A stretch of DNA of 22,558 bases, taken from the NCBI GenBank assembly GCA_037074765.1, contig JBAMDO010000420.1, forward strand, positions 1 through 22,558, written 5' to 3'. Source of the DNA: Mansonella perstans. Taxonomy: Eukaryota > Nematoda > Chromadorea > Rhabditida > Onchocercidae. The position numbers were made by a program, and so were the translations under genes. The notes under the pieces were generated by a model. The model was not told the DNA's origin and ran no database searches. It worked only from the letters and a program-made list of their open reading frames with translations. The stretch's first letter is position 1. The number at the start of each line of letters is the position of its first letter. Positions 9,666 to 20,932 of this stretch are shown one piece after another.

Positions 9666-12543
9666 TCATTCAATATTTGGTTTTGAATCAAATTCAAATT
9701 TTTCGTAAATTTCTTCCAGTTTTTTAACAAATTCGGCCCTATTTTTTCGATATTTGCCACATGCGAGGACCTGAAAATTCACGTGAAGTCAAGTCTAATT
9801 ACACAAAAAATACTTCAATTTTAGCAAAACTATAAGAGAAAAATAGTTTAACGATTGTACAATTTTTATATTATAAACTTTCTTATTACAGAAGAATTTA
9901 TGGAACATTTCCATCGTTCGTAAAATTTTTCTTGAATTGCTTCTAATTGAATAATGGGATGACTCACGTGATTGACAAGATTCAGGCTATCACTAATTCG
10001 ATGACAACTGCCAAATACATCCGTATATTTATTTTGTATCTAAAGTAGTGATTTGATCGATAAAAATGAAAATGCATGGCATCATCTAATATTGATTCCA
10101 TACAATACATTTGAAATTTAATTTGAAGTTATACCTTTTTCAATTCATTTTCCTCAAATGTTAAAACTGATAAGACGACAATACCTGAAAAATTCATTGC
10201 ATTCTTTTCATTGATTCTACGCAAAGATTTTTCAACTTTTTTTGGAAAAATAAGTTTTAATTGGAAATTCAAATTTGAAATTTAGGCTTTGTAAAATGAA
10301 ATTTTATCCAAAGACATCAACAATACAGGAAAAATAAATTTTTTGAAAATTGATGACTGGATTTTAAATTGGCCTAGCACAGCAGTTTTTGAAGTGTGTA
10401 AATTTTTTGAAATTCTCAAAATAACAGCATTCATGTGCTCTATAATTTCAACAGAGTATGTAAAAGCAACTGTGAAATCGGCGATTTGGTGAAGTTGTTG
10501 AACAGTTTTTGAGTTTTCGAAAATGGTCAGAAGGTCAAAAGGTTGAAAATTAGCTAGCAATTTAATATTGTGCAAATAGTAGAAATTGCAAGAAAAATAA
10601 ACCATTTTCGGTTAATGCTTCCTTAATAATTTTCAAATTTCGTTTCAATGTAAAGGCCCTGATCGGGCATATCACTTCAACAATTTCATCATAGCAAGCA
10701 TCGATAAAGATCACATCGAATTTAGTATATTGGCCTTGAAATTTCAATTCTTATTGACAGCACTATTAAAGTAGCAACAATATTCAATATTAGAAATGGC
10801 ATTATTTCTGTGTATAGAAAGTTAAGATTAAATTTAATCCTTAATCGAATAATCATCACTACAACTTGCAAATTTTTTTACTATGAGAATCTTTTATATG
10901 CAACTAATTAATTAAAAAGTAATTTAAAAAAATGAAACGCACTTAATGTTTTCTGCAAATAGTACATGCCATCCTCAATGATTACTCGTTGAAAACTGTC
11001 TTCAATTAAACCAAAATATTTCTTAGCTATTTCATACATTCCTTGTTCTAATTCAATTACTGTTATGTTCATCTGAAATTTTGTTTTCTAAAAAAAGTTT
11101 AAACTTTTTCATATTTTTTGGGCAAAATACATAACTTTGAACAAAATGCATAACTTAAAATAGAAGGAATTTACTCTTAAGATAATCCATAAAAGGTTAA
11201 TGGGATGAAAAGTAAATACTGAGTTCATTTTAGCTTTCAATAAAAATGATTATTTGGCCAAAATCTTTATTGCCGTTAGGAGTTAAAGTGATCTGCTTTA
11301 AATACTATTTCCAATTCAAGTTGTTAAAAAGAGAATTTCAAGTTAATGACTCATTAACAGCATTTTCCGTAATTTTGTTCTAACTAGCAAGCCTATCATT
11401 AAACCTGAATTCCACTAAATATTGCCACTAAATTCGTTACATTTTAATATGCTATTAAAACCAAGTCTCAAAATCAAACGCTTATTTGTAAGCAAAAAAA
11501 AAAAAAAAAAACAAACAGAGCTAAAGACATCGTGCAGGAAGCTATTTAAAATTCCGGTACCAAGACCGATTTCCAAGATATTCCATACTTTGTCATTTTT
11601 CTTTAATTGTACTGCTCCAAGCGCAAATGGCGCAGCAATCATTGCTTGAATATATGGAATCAAAATTTTTGAATGATTCAAAGGCAGTAGTAAGGTATCT
11701 AGTTTTGTTGCATTTTGTTTTTCTGAAATAAAAATAAAAATAAAAAAAAGAAAAAAACGGTTTACTGTTTAAAGAAAAACCACATGATTTGCCATGTGAT
11801 ACGATTTATTCATTTCACACTATCGCTAAATTCCGAAATGCAGGGAAAAATGTAAGATTTCAAGCAAAAATACAAAAATATTTAGGCCTTACGTGAGAAC
11901 AAATAAAGCATTAATTCCCATAAAATTCAATGAGTAATTAATTCTCTACCCGATGGTATATCCAGTGCCATGCTTGCAACTGCAAATGGGCTCATATCGG
12001 TAAGTTTTAATACTCGCTGAATGAATAACCTACAAACATAGCCACATAATTATAAGAACTGCAAATATAATTTTTTTTTTTATTTTCTTAAGCTAAAAAT
12101 TAGTATTTAAACTTTTTCAAAAATAGGAATTAAAAATATTAAAAATCAATAAATCAATTTTTTCAAATTTCTGTTTAATTTTTCAATCACTATCAACGTG
12201 GTGTTGTTGGATTGCAATAACATAAAACTTGAAAAATTTGGAAAAAAGGAAAAAAATTTAATAGTTGCAAACGATTTTGTTTGATTATATTTGAAGAGTA
12301 ATAGTACCTTCCGTTGTATTCTCGTATCGCTATATCCTCAATTCTATGATGCCTTCCATTAATCAGTATATCATCTAGTAAGATTACTTCAATAAACTGG
12401 CTAGCATCGCACACTTCTTGACTGGATACCAAAAAGGATGTAAGAAACTGTGAAATTTTGAAAATTTAATAGTTTTTAATTCATCATAATTGATTCTAAT
12501 TGCAAAATAACCAAAAAAGACAGGAATAAGGTCGAAGTTTCAT
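9666..12543 (-). CDS. SAM-dependent methyltransferase, spermidine-synthase-like/METTL13-like fold, 9 exons
   Basis: Class I SAM-binding protein of the PABS/METTL13-like group that is expanded in nematodes; the substrate is unknown. Exons in transcription order: 12543-12512, 12421-12308, 12029-11950, 11722-11517, 11072-10943, 10734-10603, 10184-10135, 10039-9968, 9770-9666. Phases agree and give 306 residues. Visible signatures: motif I EIGLGTG (126-132) after NDKVWNIL; the acidic nucleotide-binding stretch VIELEQ (149-154) followed by EIAKKYFG; the IEDGMYYL acidic loop; FDVIFIDACYD (193-203), where spermidine synthases have YDVIIVD; TENGIVVLSV, like the EGLFVLNLV strand of METTL13; and a terminal VLACGKY strand. 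The GGGDGG motif of true spermidine synthases is absent, so polyamine synthesis is unlikely. Exons 3-9 are well supported. The first exon is a candidate only: an alternative acceptor at 12448-12450 keeps the same downstream frame but leaves no start codon. The gene is convergent with S18B. Confidence 0.8.
11494..11511 (-). repeat. T18 tract in methyltransferase intron
   Basis: Eighteen consecutive A on the plus strand (T on the transcribed-sense strand), beginning five bases after the GTTTGT donor of the intron spanning 11073-11516. Homopolymer length may be inaccurate. Confidence 0.9.
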
Positions 12544-12570
12544 TGAAGTTTGAAAAAGTCTGACAAAATG
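12544..12570 (-). promoter_or_regulatory. Candidate spliced-leader acceptor of the methyltransferase gene
   Basis: On the minus strand a TTTTGTCAG acceptor ends at 12560, 16 bases before the ATG at 12543-12541. A 32-base coding stretch then meets a GT donor (12511-12510) in the phase required by the acceptor ending at 12422. This gives a complete model with an SL-compatible start, but no transcript supports it. Confidence 0.45.
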
Positions 12571-13370
12571 AAATTAAACTTTACAATGCGAATTCAATTA
12601 ATTTCAAATATAAATTCAATTATCAAATTAAATTCTTTCTTTCAGCAAATAGAACAGCATTATTGTTACTGATATTTGCTTAAAAATTTTTTTAACAAGT
12701 AGGAAAGGGGCAAATTTCATGTTTATTTCAGTCCAAAAAGCTGGATTATATGTAGTGAAATTTTTTGGTTGTGTCTGTTCGCAAAAGATTTTAATATTGA
12801 AAATTTATAATTTTAACTTATTCTGTTTAGATTTCTTACAATGAAAAAGATGAACTAAAGTTGGCATGAAATGGACAGCTCATAGTCTGAACTAGAAATT
12901 TTTAATTGCCAGGTTATGTATTGCAAGTATTGTGATCATTAAGTACTAGCTATTGATTAGCATTAAATACTAGCTTATCAATTAAAAGTAATCTTAACAT
13001 CTTCTTATCATTTTCTGGTCAAGTAAATTGCAAAGATAGTTAATATTAACCTTGTTAACTCTGAACTTGTTGACTTGAATGTATTCACTCATGTATTAAT
13101 TTGTTATGAATAGATATTTCATGTACACGCCTACATACTAAGCAAAGTTCATTTTTGATACATATCAAAATTTGAAATTCCCTTCAATTACGCTTATTCA
13201 GATATTAACTAACAGTTTACCACACAAAAATACTTCTCCAAAGGCATGTTAAAAACTTTTCTCAGCTAGTTAAATTCATATTTCTTCACAAAAATAGTAA
13301 TTAATTGATGATAGTAATGTAATAATAAAGCGATACTGTTACCACTGCCATTACTACACCTAATAATTAG

Positions 13371-13400
13371 TAAATAATAATAATAATAGTAATTAATAAC

Positions 13401-13489
<89 letters not shown>

Positions 13490-13523
13490 TAATAACAACA
13501 ATAATAATAATAATAGTAATAAT
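13371..13523. repeat. (AAT)n trinucleotide microsatellite
   Basis: A trinucleotide AAT/TTA array. The longest pure stretch runs from about 13401 to 13486 (roughly 28 units). Interrupted copies with C or G substitutions (AAC, AGT) flank both sides. The decayed edges around a pure core suggest ongoing slippage, so the length is likely to vary between individuals. Confidence 0.95.
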
Positions 13524-14066
13524 GGCGATATTAACAAATTAACAATATTAATAATAAGCATGAAGCTGAAGAGTAATTTAATTATCTAATATCATTGTAA
13601 CTAAATTCACTTATTTAATTATTAAGCGAATTGCAAAAAACAAACCACGAGGTATATCCAACGAAAAATCATCATTTGTCGACTGAATGTTAGAAAAACA
13701 GTGAAATTAATTGAAATGTTGTTTTGTGGAAATGAAGTTTTTGATAACAAAGGGCAGCATTTTCTCTGCAAATTTCGTCATTTTAGTCTATTTCTTTACA
13801 ACTTCCGATAAAGAGAAAAAGAGGTAAAAAAAGTATGTTATGTTTGTCAAACACTTTTTAGATGAAAAGATGGCATGCGACATGTTGTTTTTTAATTGAG
13901 AAATTATTGAGCTGCCTGCCGTTAACATTAATTGTTTTTATTTTCTTTTTTACGTTCTATCCTTGTTTTTCATTACCAGTTCATGCACAAGAAAATCAAG
14001 TTTATCAGTAAAAGTTATTTGAAATTTCCTCTTCTTCACACTTCTTTATTTGACATCCAGATAGGA

Positions 14067-14092
14067 ATTGTTATTTTGCATTGTTATTTTGC
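14067..14092. repeat. 13-bp perfect tandem duplication
   Basis: Two adjacent identical copies of ATTGTTATTTTGC. Short and probably a local slippage or duplication event; no function is suggested. Confidence 0.85.
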
Positions 14093-14469
14093 ATGATGTG
14101 AAGCAAGCCGAGATTTTAATCATATTTTATTAGCTTTTTATAATGTTGTAACAGCCAAAATTAAAAATTAAAGGATTGAAATAATCGGTAATCTAGCAAA
14201 TTAAATGATCAGTTATTTTCAATTTTGTAATCATTAATTTCATTTGTTTCTTGTTTTGTATTTTTTTTAAATTATCTTTTATGAGAAACTGAGACTAAAT
14301 ACTTTCACTCTTGTGAAACATATTTTCCATTTAAAACATGTTTTACTTTCTTTGATTTTATTCTTTAATCATTTTTCATATTCCGGATTTCTTACTTGAA
14401 TAATCGATTATTATTGCAATCGTGCTCGAATTTTTCTTTTCTTTTCCGGGCTATCTTTATATCTTTTTT

Positions 14470-16330
14470 GGGTTACTTCTCATGCAAAAGCCCATGGCGA
14501 GTTTTTGTAGGACAATTTAGGGGAGGAAGGTGATCTTCCATTCTGGAGAAGTGCTCAACAGCATGGTTTCAATGCTGATGATAGCTGCATGTTGAAGGAC
14601 TGTCTCATTTGTTACACGACCAATGCTGTGGATGTGTGGATGTTGAAAATTGAACGGAGGCAGCACTGATGGGAGCGTTCGAGGAGACGCGGTAAATGAT
14701 TCAGACTATATAAAAGAGTGGGCATTGTGGTGACTCTATAAACAGCAATTTTGGTGTTTCAGATGTTTGTTGCACCAAACTCTTATATGGAGCTCTCCGA
14801 AGGCTCTGCATTTTTTACTGTTCTGTTGCCTATCTTTATATGTCGACGAAGAAATGATATTTCCTGATAGCTGAATTGCTAGACGAACTTACCTCCTGAA
14901 TTATGAAAATGTACCAAAGATGACATTCTTTTTATGGCGCAGGTTATTAGAATTTCTGTTTTCTTCAAACTGGCTTCCAATCTAGAAGACCTCCTCAAAG
15001 CAGCATATAAAGAGTTGCCGAGCAGCTTCGATGGTGATTTAGGACCTTACCCTGGACTTTCAGTGGCTTTAAGGGCTTCTACTAGCACGATAGCGGATAT
15101 AAATATCGTTTTATTTGTCGAAGTCTGCCGCGATGCATTAGACGATTATGCTGAAGAAAACTGTGAATAGAGTTGATGCAAGAAGGCAACCTTGTTTCAT
15201 CCTATTGAATATATGTTGGTAAGAGTTCAGCTTTGCTAATTCTCATGTAAGGATAATCAATTTTAAGAAATTGAGGGGAACATCAGAAGAACGTCCTAAT
15301 TCTTCCAAAATCTTCCAAATCTTCCTGCTCACGTGTCAAAAGCTTTGGTAAGATCAACGAAGGACTGAGTCCCTTGCCTTGTTCTCTAATCATCTCTTGC
15401 AGTTGTCTGAGAACAAATACCATATCACGTCTGTGGTGCTCCTATTAGCTTTGAAGCCACACTGATTTTATGATAGTATTCGGCAATAGCGCAGTTTAAT
15501 CTGCTTAGAACTATTCTTTCGAGGATTTTTCCAGAGATGGACAGCAGAGTTTACCTCAGTGGTTTGCGCAGTTTGATTTTTCTCCGTCTTTCTTGCAAAG
15601 GATGATGATTGCATCACGAAAACCTGATAGTAATTCACATTGCTCTCAACAATGTACAGCAAGATCTTAAATTTGGCATTGAATGTTTGGCCTCCATGCT
15701 TCCAGACTTGAGATGGAATCCATCAACGTGTCGTGCTTTCTCTTTTTTCACATGCCTTTTTCACCTGCTTTGTGACCTTAAGAATCTCCTTTATCGTAGG
15801 ATTTCATCCACCTCTTTTCTATTATATTCTGAGCAATTTGTTGAATTGGTGGGCCTTTGACCAGGATTGCGCTAAAAACAACTTGGAAATATTTAGAACA
15901 TCGGTTTAAGATGGAGAAGGTTTTATCTGTGAAAAGGACCATCTCACTAAATAGAGGACTTTGAATTTAATGTGCAGGTCCAAACACTGTTTTCAGAACT
16001 TCATAGAATCCGCTGTATTTATACAAATCAGTATATACTTGAGTCTTTTCTGCTAACTTGAGTTACCATTGATTTTGTATGTCGAGAAGTTTTGTTGAAG
16101 TTTTCTGCATGCAAGACAAAAAGTTGCCTTTCTAACATAACAAGATGGCTGGGCAAGGTGTGGAAGGCGAGTAGTTCTCTTTTTTGCTGGCAGATCCTTA
16201 ATCTCTTGATTGTTTTCATTAAAACTTGTGGAAAACTCAAGAAATTCTTTACAGGACTGCAGGATACTATTTTTAATATGTTGTTGCTAGAGTGTTTCGG
16301 AAGAGAATTCATTGGCATAATTTTCAAGTC
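14470..16330 (-). mobile_element. Degenerate non-LTR (LINE) retrotransposon, reverse-transcriptase fossil
   Basis: Read on the minus strand, broken frames follow the order of a LINE reverse transcriptase. In order: a pre-RT block with KKREL-type residues (near 16170-16220); an EILK block (near 15780); WEQC-like/EQCELLSGFRDAIII (15600-15660); KKDGEKSNCANH, then SISGKILERIVLSRL (15490-15600); NRSTTD-like residues; FVDLTKAFDT (15320-15360), the first catalytic-Asp motif; MKQGCLLASTLF (15170-15210); SLKKTEIL (about 14945-14975); LLERSHQCCLRSIFNIH (near 14630-14680); and RMEDH.LP near 14530. Many stops and frameshifts break it. The FADD/YADD catalytic box expected between MKQGC and SLKKTE is not recognisable. 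No endonuclease domain, 3' tail or target-site duplication was found. The motifs are unlike RTE/BovB versions; clade not assigned. A dead copy, over 1.8 kb. Confidence 0.85.
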
Positions 16331-19280
16331 TGTTTATAATTTTCAAATTTTACATATATAAATCCAATATAAAATGGGTAATTTCTTTACTGCATTTATA
16401 AAATATTTCAAGTGATAACAAAGAGAAAATTAATTAATCGAAATGAAAACTGATGGCGGGAAGAAACTTAGAAGTCAATCATTAAATCTAGTTTTGATCA
16501 TTTCGCCAAAACTATCATTACACTTTCCTTTTATTTATTATTTCGCACTAAAATAACGAAAAATTAGGAATTTATTTTATGAAACAGAAAAATAAAACAA
16601 GAGATGACAAAAATGAGCAAACAAATTTTTTAATTCCTTAAAAAAGGGAATTAATAATCTTGTTTTTTAATTTTAACGTGATAAATTTTTCATTAATGAA
16701 AAGACATAATTTTTATGCATTTTTGATTTGTAGAAAATGCTACAAAGATAATCAAAGTATTAACTGTTATTTGTTAGTAGTTTTAATGTACAAGAAAGGA
16801 GACATGAACAATTTTAGCTTCGTTATTTACTTAAGGCACTTTTTATTTTGCTACCAAATAATTGTTTAATTTGGAACTTTGTCATATTGTTTAAAGCAGT
16901 TAGCAAAAAATTTCGCATTGTTAATTTTATAGTTTATTTGTTGTGAATATTTATTTTAGAATGCTATTAAAGTTTTGCACTTTTTTTGCTCGAAAAAAAT
17001 TATTGGTCAAAAATGTTAGAGGGTATAACTGTTGCTTAATTGTAGAACGAATATAGAAAATTGTTTAATTGTTGTTTAATTGTTAAACGAGTATGAAAAA
17101 GATTGTCAAATTTCAACGTGAAAATTCTTGTTAATATTTGAATAAATCGCAATGTAAAGGATTCATTGTTCTATAGTATGATAATTATGCCTGTCGTTAT
17201 ATTTTATTAATTGATTTTTTATTAAGTTTTTAAATTTCAATCGTCTTTCTTACATCTCTTGTGCGGTTAATTTTTCTGCTTTTACCATTAATTTAATTGC
17301 TAAAGTATGTTCATAATATCATTGATTAATTAATTTATCATAATGATTGGTTCAAGGAGAATCGCATCATAGTCTTAACAATTTTAAACTATTTAATTTT
17401 TGGATTCGGGTCTATTTCAGGTTTTTAAAGCTATCTTATTTGTTGTTACAATTTTTTTTCAAATGAAGCATTTAATTCGCAATTGTTTTCAAATGCAACA
17501 AAAAAAAAGATGATTGAATTAATTTATTTAATTAACATTGTAAAATTCCATTTGTAAAATGGTAGTTTATCAAATATATCAGTAATCACACTCTTTCTTT
17601 TTATTTGTTGTCACGCGTATTTCAGTGGTGATTAAGTGCAATTTTATTTAATGGGATCAATCCATTCCAGTGCTGGAAAAAATAACTCAGAAATAAATTT
17701 TTTTATAACAGTATATTATTAAGTAAAACAGAAAAGCTGTACTTTTGAGTAAGCAGTCAGTTAATTATTCCTCCAAAAACTCAAGCCCAAATTGGCAAAT
17801 GAAATTTAACCTAAAATATATCTGGTTAATAAAATTTACAAAATTGAAGAAACTATTTCATTTAATTTACAAATTTAGTTAGGCATAAACAAATTTCAGT
17901 CCTATTTCATCAAGTGCGAAAATTAATTAATTTAAATAAGTAATTTTTCAGTTACAAAGAAAGATACTGATCAGAATTAACTACTTTCACTCATGAAAAC
18001 CAAAATTTTTGCAAATAAATTTTTAAGTTTCAATCAGCTCAAAAAATTAATTTCACAATTACTTACCACAACTTATTATTCAAGAACTAATCATCAGTCT
18101 TAATTAAACCAAGTGCAATCTTTACTGCAGTGCAAAAAAATTGCCCATTATTTTTTTCAATTTATGCTTCAATTACTGATTACATCATATGTAAGCAGTA
18201 ATTAACATTTCTCAACTTTACGGTAGAATAAACCTACTTAAAATTTCAAAGAAATTCAAAGCTTCAAATTAAATTTTAAAATTGAAATTTAAAATCATCA
18301 GCAAATAAAACTGCATTTTAGACTTAAATTTTAAAAGTTTTGTTACAAAGTTATTGCAATAGGTGGTAATCAAGCACCACAGATAAAGGTAGCATAAAGG
18401 TAAAATGTAATTATTTCATTAATAACGCTTCTAAAGCAGGCAAATATTCTCCAAATCTAATTCTCTTTATAATTGTTCGTAATGATTGCATTATTATTAT
18501 GGAATTATCGTATACTGTTGCGTCATACACTTACCTATAAGTAAGCATGATCCATAAATGTTTGTGATTTCAGGCATAATAATAAGGGAATGATTATAAT
18601 GACGATGACAATAATCATAATGATGGGCTATACGAGAATTAAGTAGATATTATAACTATTATTGTTTTTATCAGACCATTGATCCTAAAATATCATTTAA
18701 ATTTGAGTAGAATTACTTGAACACATTTTTATTAAGTTTCAGTTTAAATTTTACGCAAAATTGATGCATTTCATATATCTAGACTTCTAGTTTTTTTTGA
18801 AAAAAATGAAATTTTAATATATATCATCTTTTTTCGTCTCATTTTCTTTTATCTTTTTAATTGTCAGTGAAAAAAAAATCTTAACTGGTTTTTTTATCTT
18901 CTCGAGATATAAAAATAAACCTTTTTTAAAATGCGGCCTGATTAATTAGTCATTTTTATCAGTAATTTATTACATATTCTCATCATGTTGTTTTATTACT
19001 CTATGGTACCTTGGGTTCATTTCTATCAACCATATCTGCTTTCCACCTTGAAAGATACCTGCCTCAAATGTTCCTTCGCAGCACTCCTCTTCATTAAATC
19101 TCTTCCCTACTTTGAAAAATATCAACTCTTATTTATGGAACTTTATGTCAATCCTTTTTATCTTTTTATCACATCTGCTTCTTCTTCAGTAATTATTTTA
19201 TTCTCTCTGTTTCAAAAAAAAGATTTTTTTTCTAATTTTGTCGAAAAATTTGACACAAACTATTAAATGTGAGGATAAAC
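16331..19280. other. Gene-free AT-rich region
   Basis: About 3 kb with no exon-like blocks, RNA genes or transposon motifs that I can recognise on either strand. Open frames here (for example 16660-16869 and 18985-19266) are rich in Phe, Leu, Tyr and Ile as expected of AT-rich chance frames, and have no family resemblance. A small imperfect inverted repeat, TTCCAG-TG-CTGGAA, lies near 17665-17680. Confidence 0.5.
17031..17105. repeat. Imperfect two-copy tandem repeat, period 40
   Basis: GTTGCTTAATTGTAGAACGA (from 17031) recurs as GTTGTTTAATTGTTAAACGA (from 17071), with the following bases also similar. Looks like an old local duplication. Confidence 0.7.
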
Positions 19281-19286
19281 GTCACG

Positions 19287-19312
19287 TTTTTTTTTTTTTT
19301 TTTTTTTTTTTT
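19287..19312. repeat. T26 homopolymer
   Basis: Twenty-six consecutive T. The minus strand was examined for a retrocopy ending in a poly(A) tail here, but no AATAAA precedes the A run on that strand and no coding homology is visible, so a simple homopolymer is the better reading. Confidence 0.9.
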
Positions 19313-19680
19313 AAACCAACAGCAAAATAAAATTTGCCTTTTTTTCTTGGCTCATCGAACTATTTAATAGGCGAAAATTTGAACAAATATATCAAAAGAT
19401 GATGCCGCATAGAAATAAACAATATCAGCCCATTAGTGCCTACTAAAATATCACAAAATGAAGTCTTCAATTATGTGCCGCTAAATGATCTACAAAATTA
19501 TCATCCTTCCTGAAATTCTATTCTAACATCCAATTTTCCTTTCATTGCTATTGTCTGGCTCTGTTTACTATTGTTGGCGCTGTTGCCATTTACTGCTGGT
19601 ATTACTATTATTGTCGTTGTTATTTGCGGTAAATATATAATAATATCAATGAATAAAGCAATAATATAAGTCTGCAAATT

Positions 19681-19910
19681 GAATCAATTTGATGAAACAG
19701 ATATCATCATTTATTTAGCTTGTCATTATCACTACTGGAACCGAATCAATCTGATAAAACCGACAACATCGCTTATTTAGCTTACCATTTTATCACTGAT
19801 GGAACTGAATCAAACCGATAGTACGACTTGTTTAGCATATCATTATCACTGATGGCATTGAATCAAATTCCATGGAAATCATTTTTGTTTGCTCATTATC
19901 GTCATTGAAA
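19681..19910. repeat. Degenerate tandem repeat, about four units of 53-64 bp
   Basis: Units start at 19681, 19743, 19807 and 19860, each opening with GAATCAA. Units 1-3 continue with a GATA/GATG-type stretch, a TTTAGC block, and CATTATCACT or CATTTTATCACT followed by GATGG or a variant. Unit 4 is shorter and the most diverged, with CTCATTATCGTCATTGAA at its end. No coding potential in any frame. Confidence 0.75.
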
Positions 19911-20480
19911 AATTTTTTTAAATAAACAGTAAATTTCAATAAAACTTTGTTTTTTGATATTTTGCAAGAAATGGCAACTAATTAATAATTATAAATAAAT
20001 ATTAATAGTTTGCCAAAACAATGGTTTTTTACGAATGTCGCTTTAATATTTTTTCTTTTTAAATCTGCAAAAAGTTGTTTTCTCATTTATTTTAAACAAA
20101 TTTCAATAATTACTAAATAGTAGTAAATTTGTCAAAAAGATTTCTCTTTTTGTAAATTTTTAAATTCTTGCAAAAAAAAAACATTTTTGCCTTTTCATTT
20201 TTATAAACACCGTTGTGATAGAACATTTCAGAAAAAAAGCAAAGCACTAAATTTTTTAAAGAAATTATAGAACTTTTCAATTTATTTCAACTCAGTTTAT
20301 TTCAATTTAATTCATTCAATTCAAATATTTTCAACATTTCTTTTACGCAGATGGAATATGAAAAAAAATGTCAAACAATCATTAGTGGATGAAAATTGAA
20401 CAATGAATAATCAACGATTTGAATTAAATGTGAAATAATTATAGGTTGAAAATGAAGCTATGCATATATTTTATGAGATA

Positions 20481-20523
20481 AGAAGGAGAAAGGGAGAGAA
20501 AGAGAGAGAGAAAAAAAGGAAGG
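20481..20523. repeat. 43-bp homopurine (GA-rich) tract
   Basis: Every base from 20481 to 20523 is A or G, including a GAGAGAGAGAG core. Tracts like this can form triplex DNA or bind GAGA-type factors in other animals; use here is unknown. Confidence 0.85.
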
Positions 20524-20932
20524 TCATTATCAGTCAGCAAAAACAGAATTCAATTTGAAAATATATTGAAACAAAAAGAATTTTTTCCATGCATGAAGGT
20601 GGAAAAATCACAAAATTTTCTGACTGATTTCGAAGAAAGACAAATACTGATAAGATAAGTGACCATTCAAAAGCAAAGTAAAATGTAGAAGAGGAAAGGT
20701 GACATATGCAAAGGTGACAGCAAATAATGAAAGTTTTTAAATGAAAAAAAAAAAAAAACAATAAAGCAGCAACAGGGAATGGGTGTTTTGAGTGGTATTT
20801 GATGACAGTCTTCAATAAACTGACCATCTGTGGTCATCTAATCTTATACCAAGCAGTAATATTAATTTTTATGCATCTTTCTTATCATCTTTCTGGATCT
20901 GTTTAAATGTTCCTCGTTACCATCACGTGACA

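Larger units (their letters stand above)
12571..14469. other. Intergenic region without a recognised gene
   Basis: AT-rich DNA upstream of the methyltransferase gene, containing the AAT microsatellite listed separately and a perfect two-copy 13-bp direct repeat, ATTGTTATTTTGC, at 14067-14092. I see no exon-like blocks with matching splice signals on either strand. A leucine-only frame in the microsatellite is an artefact of the repeat. Confidence 0.5.

Noticed and set aside
9368..9727. 119-codon plus-strand frame after the S18B gene
   Set aside because: It overlaps the last exon of the minus-strand methyltransferase gene, is rich in Phe/Ile/Leu, and has no family resemblance.
10282..10605. 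107-codon minus-strand frame that at first looked like the terminal exon of the methyltransferase
   Set aside because: The family continues instead at 10184 (G-IVVLSV after TENG) with matching phase and splice sites, so this frame lies inside the intron 10185-10602.
9666..12543. True spermidine synthase
   Set aside because: The GGGDGG-type substrate and cofactor motif is absent, with EIGLGTG in its place.
13367..13561. 64-codon leucine-rich open frame on the minus strand
   Set aside because: It is the translation of the AAT microsatellite; there is no other sequence content.
14934..15170. Plus-strand frame within the retrotransposon fossil
   Set aside because: It is antisense to the RT blocks, which are recognisable only on the minus strand.
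14470..16330. Assignment of the LINE fossil to the RTE/BovB (AviRTE) group known from filarial worms
   Set aside because: The visible blocks (GKILERIVLSRL, LTKAFDT, MKQGC.LASTLF, RMEDH) do not match the RTE versions as I know them; left unassigned.
18985..19266. 93-codon plus-strand frame with hydrophobic stretches
   Set aside because: No acceptor or SL-type site placed for it and no conserved motif; composition is as expected of an AT-rich chance frame ahead of a T26 tract.
19287..19700. Processed retrocopy on the minus strand ending in the A26 tail
   Set aside because: No poly(A) signal or coding similarity lies upstream of the A run on that strand.
20534..20827. 97-codon minus-strand frame
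   Set aside because: It spans an A15 homopolymer that yields a poly-Phe run and shows no recognisable domain.
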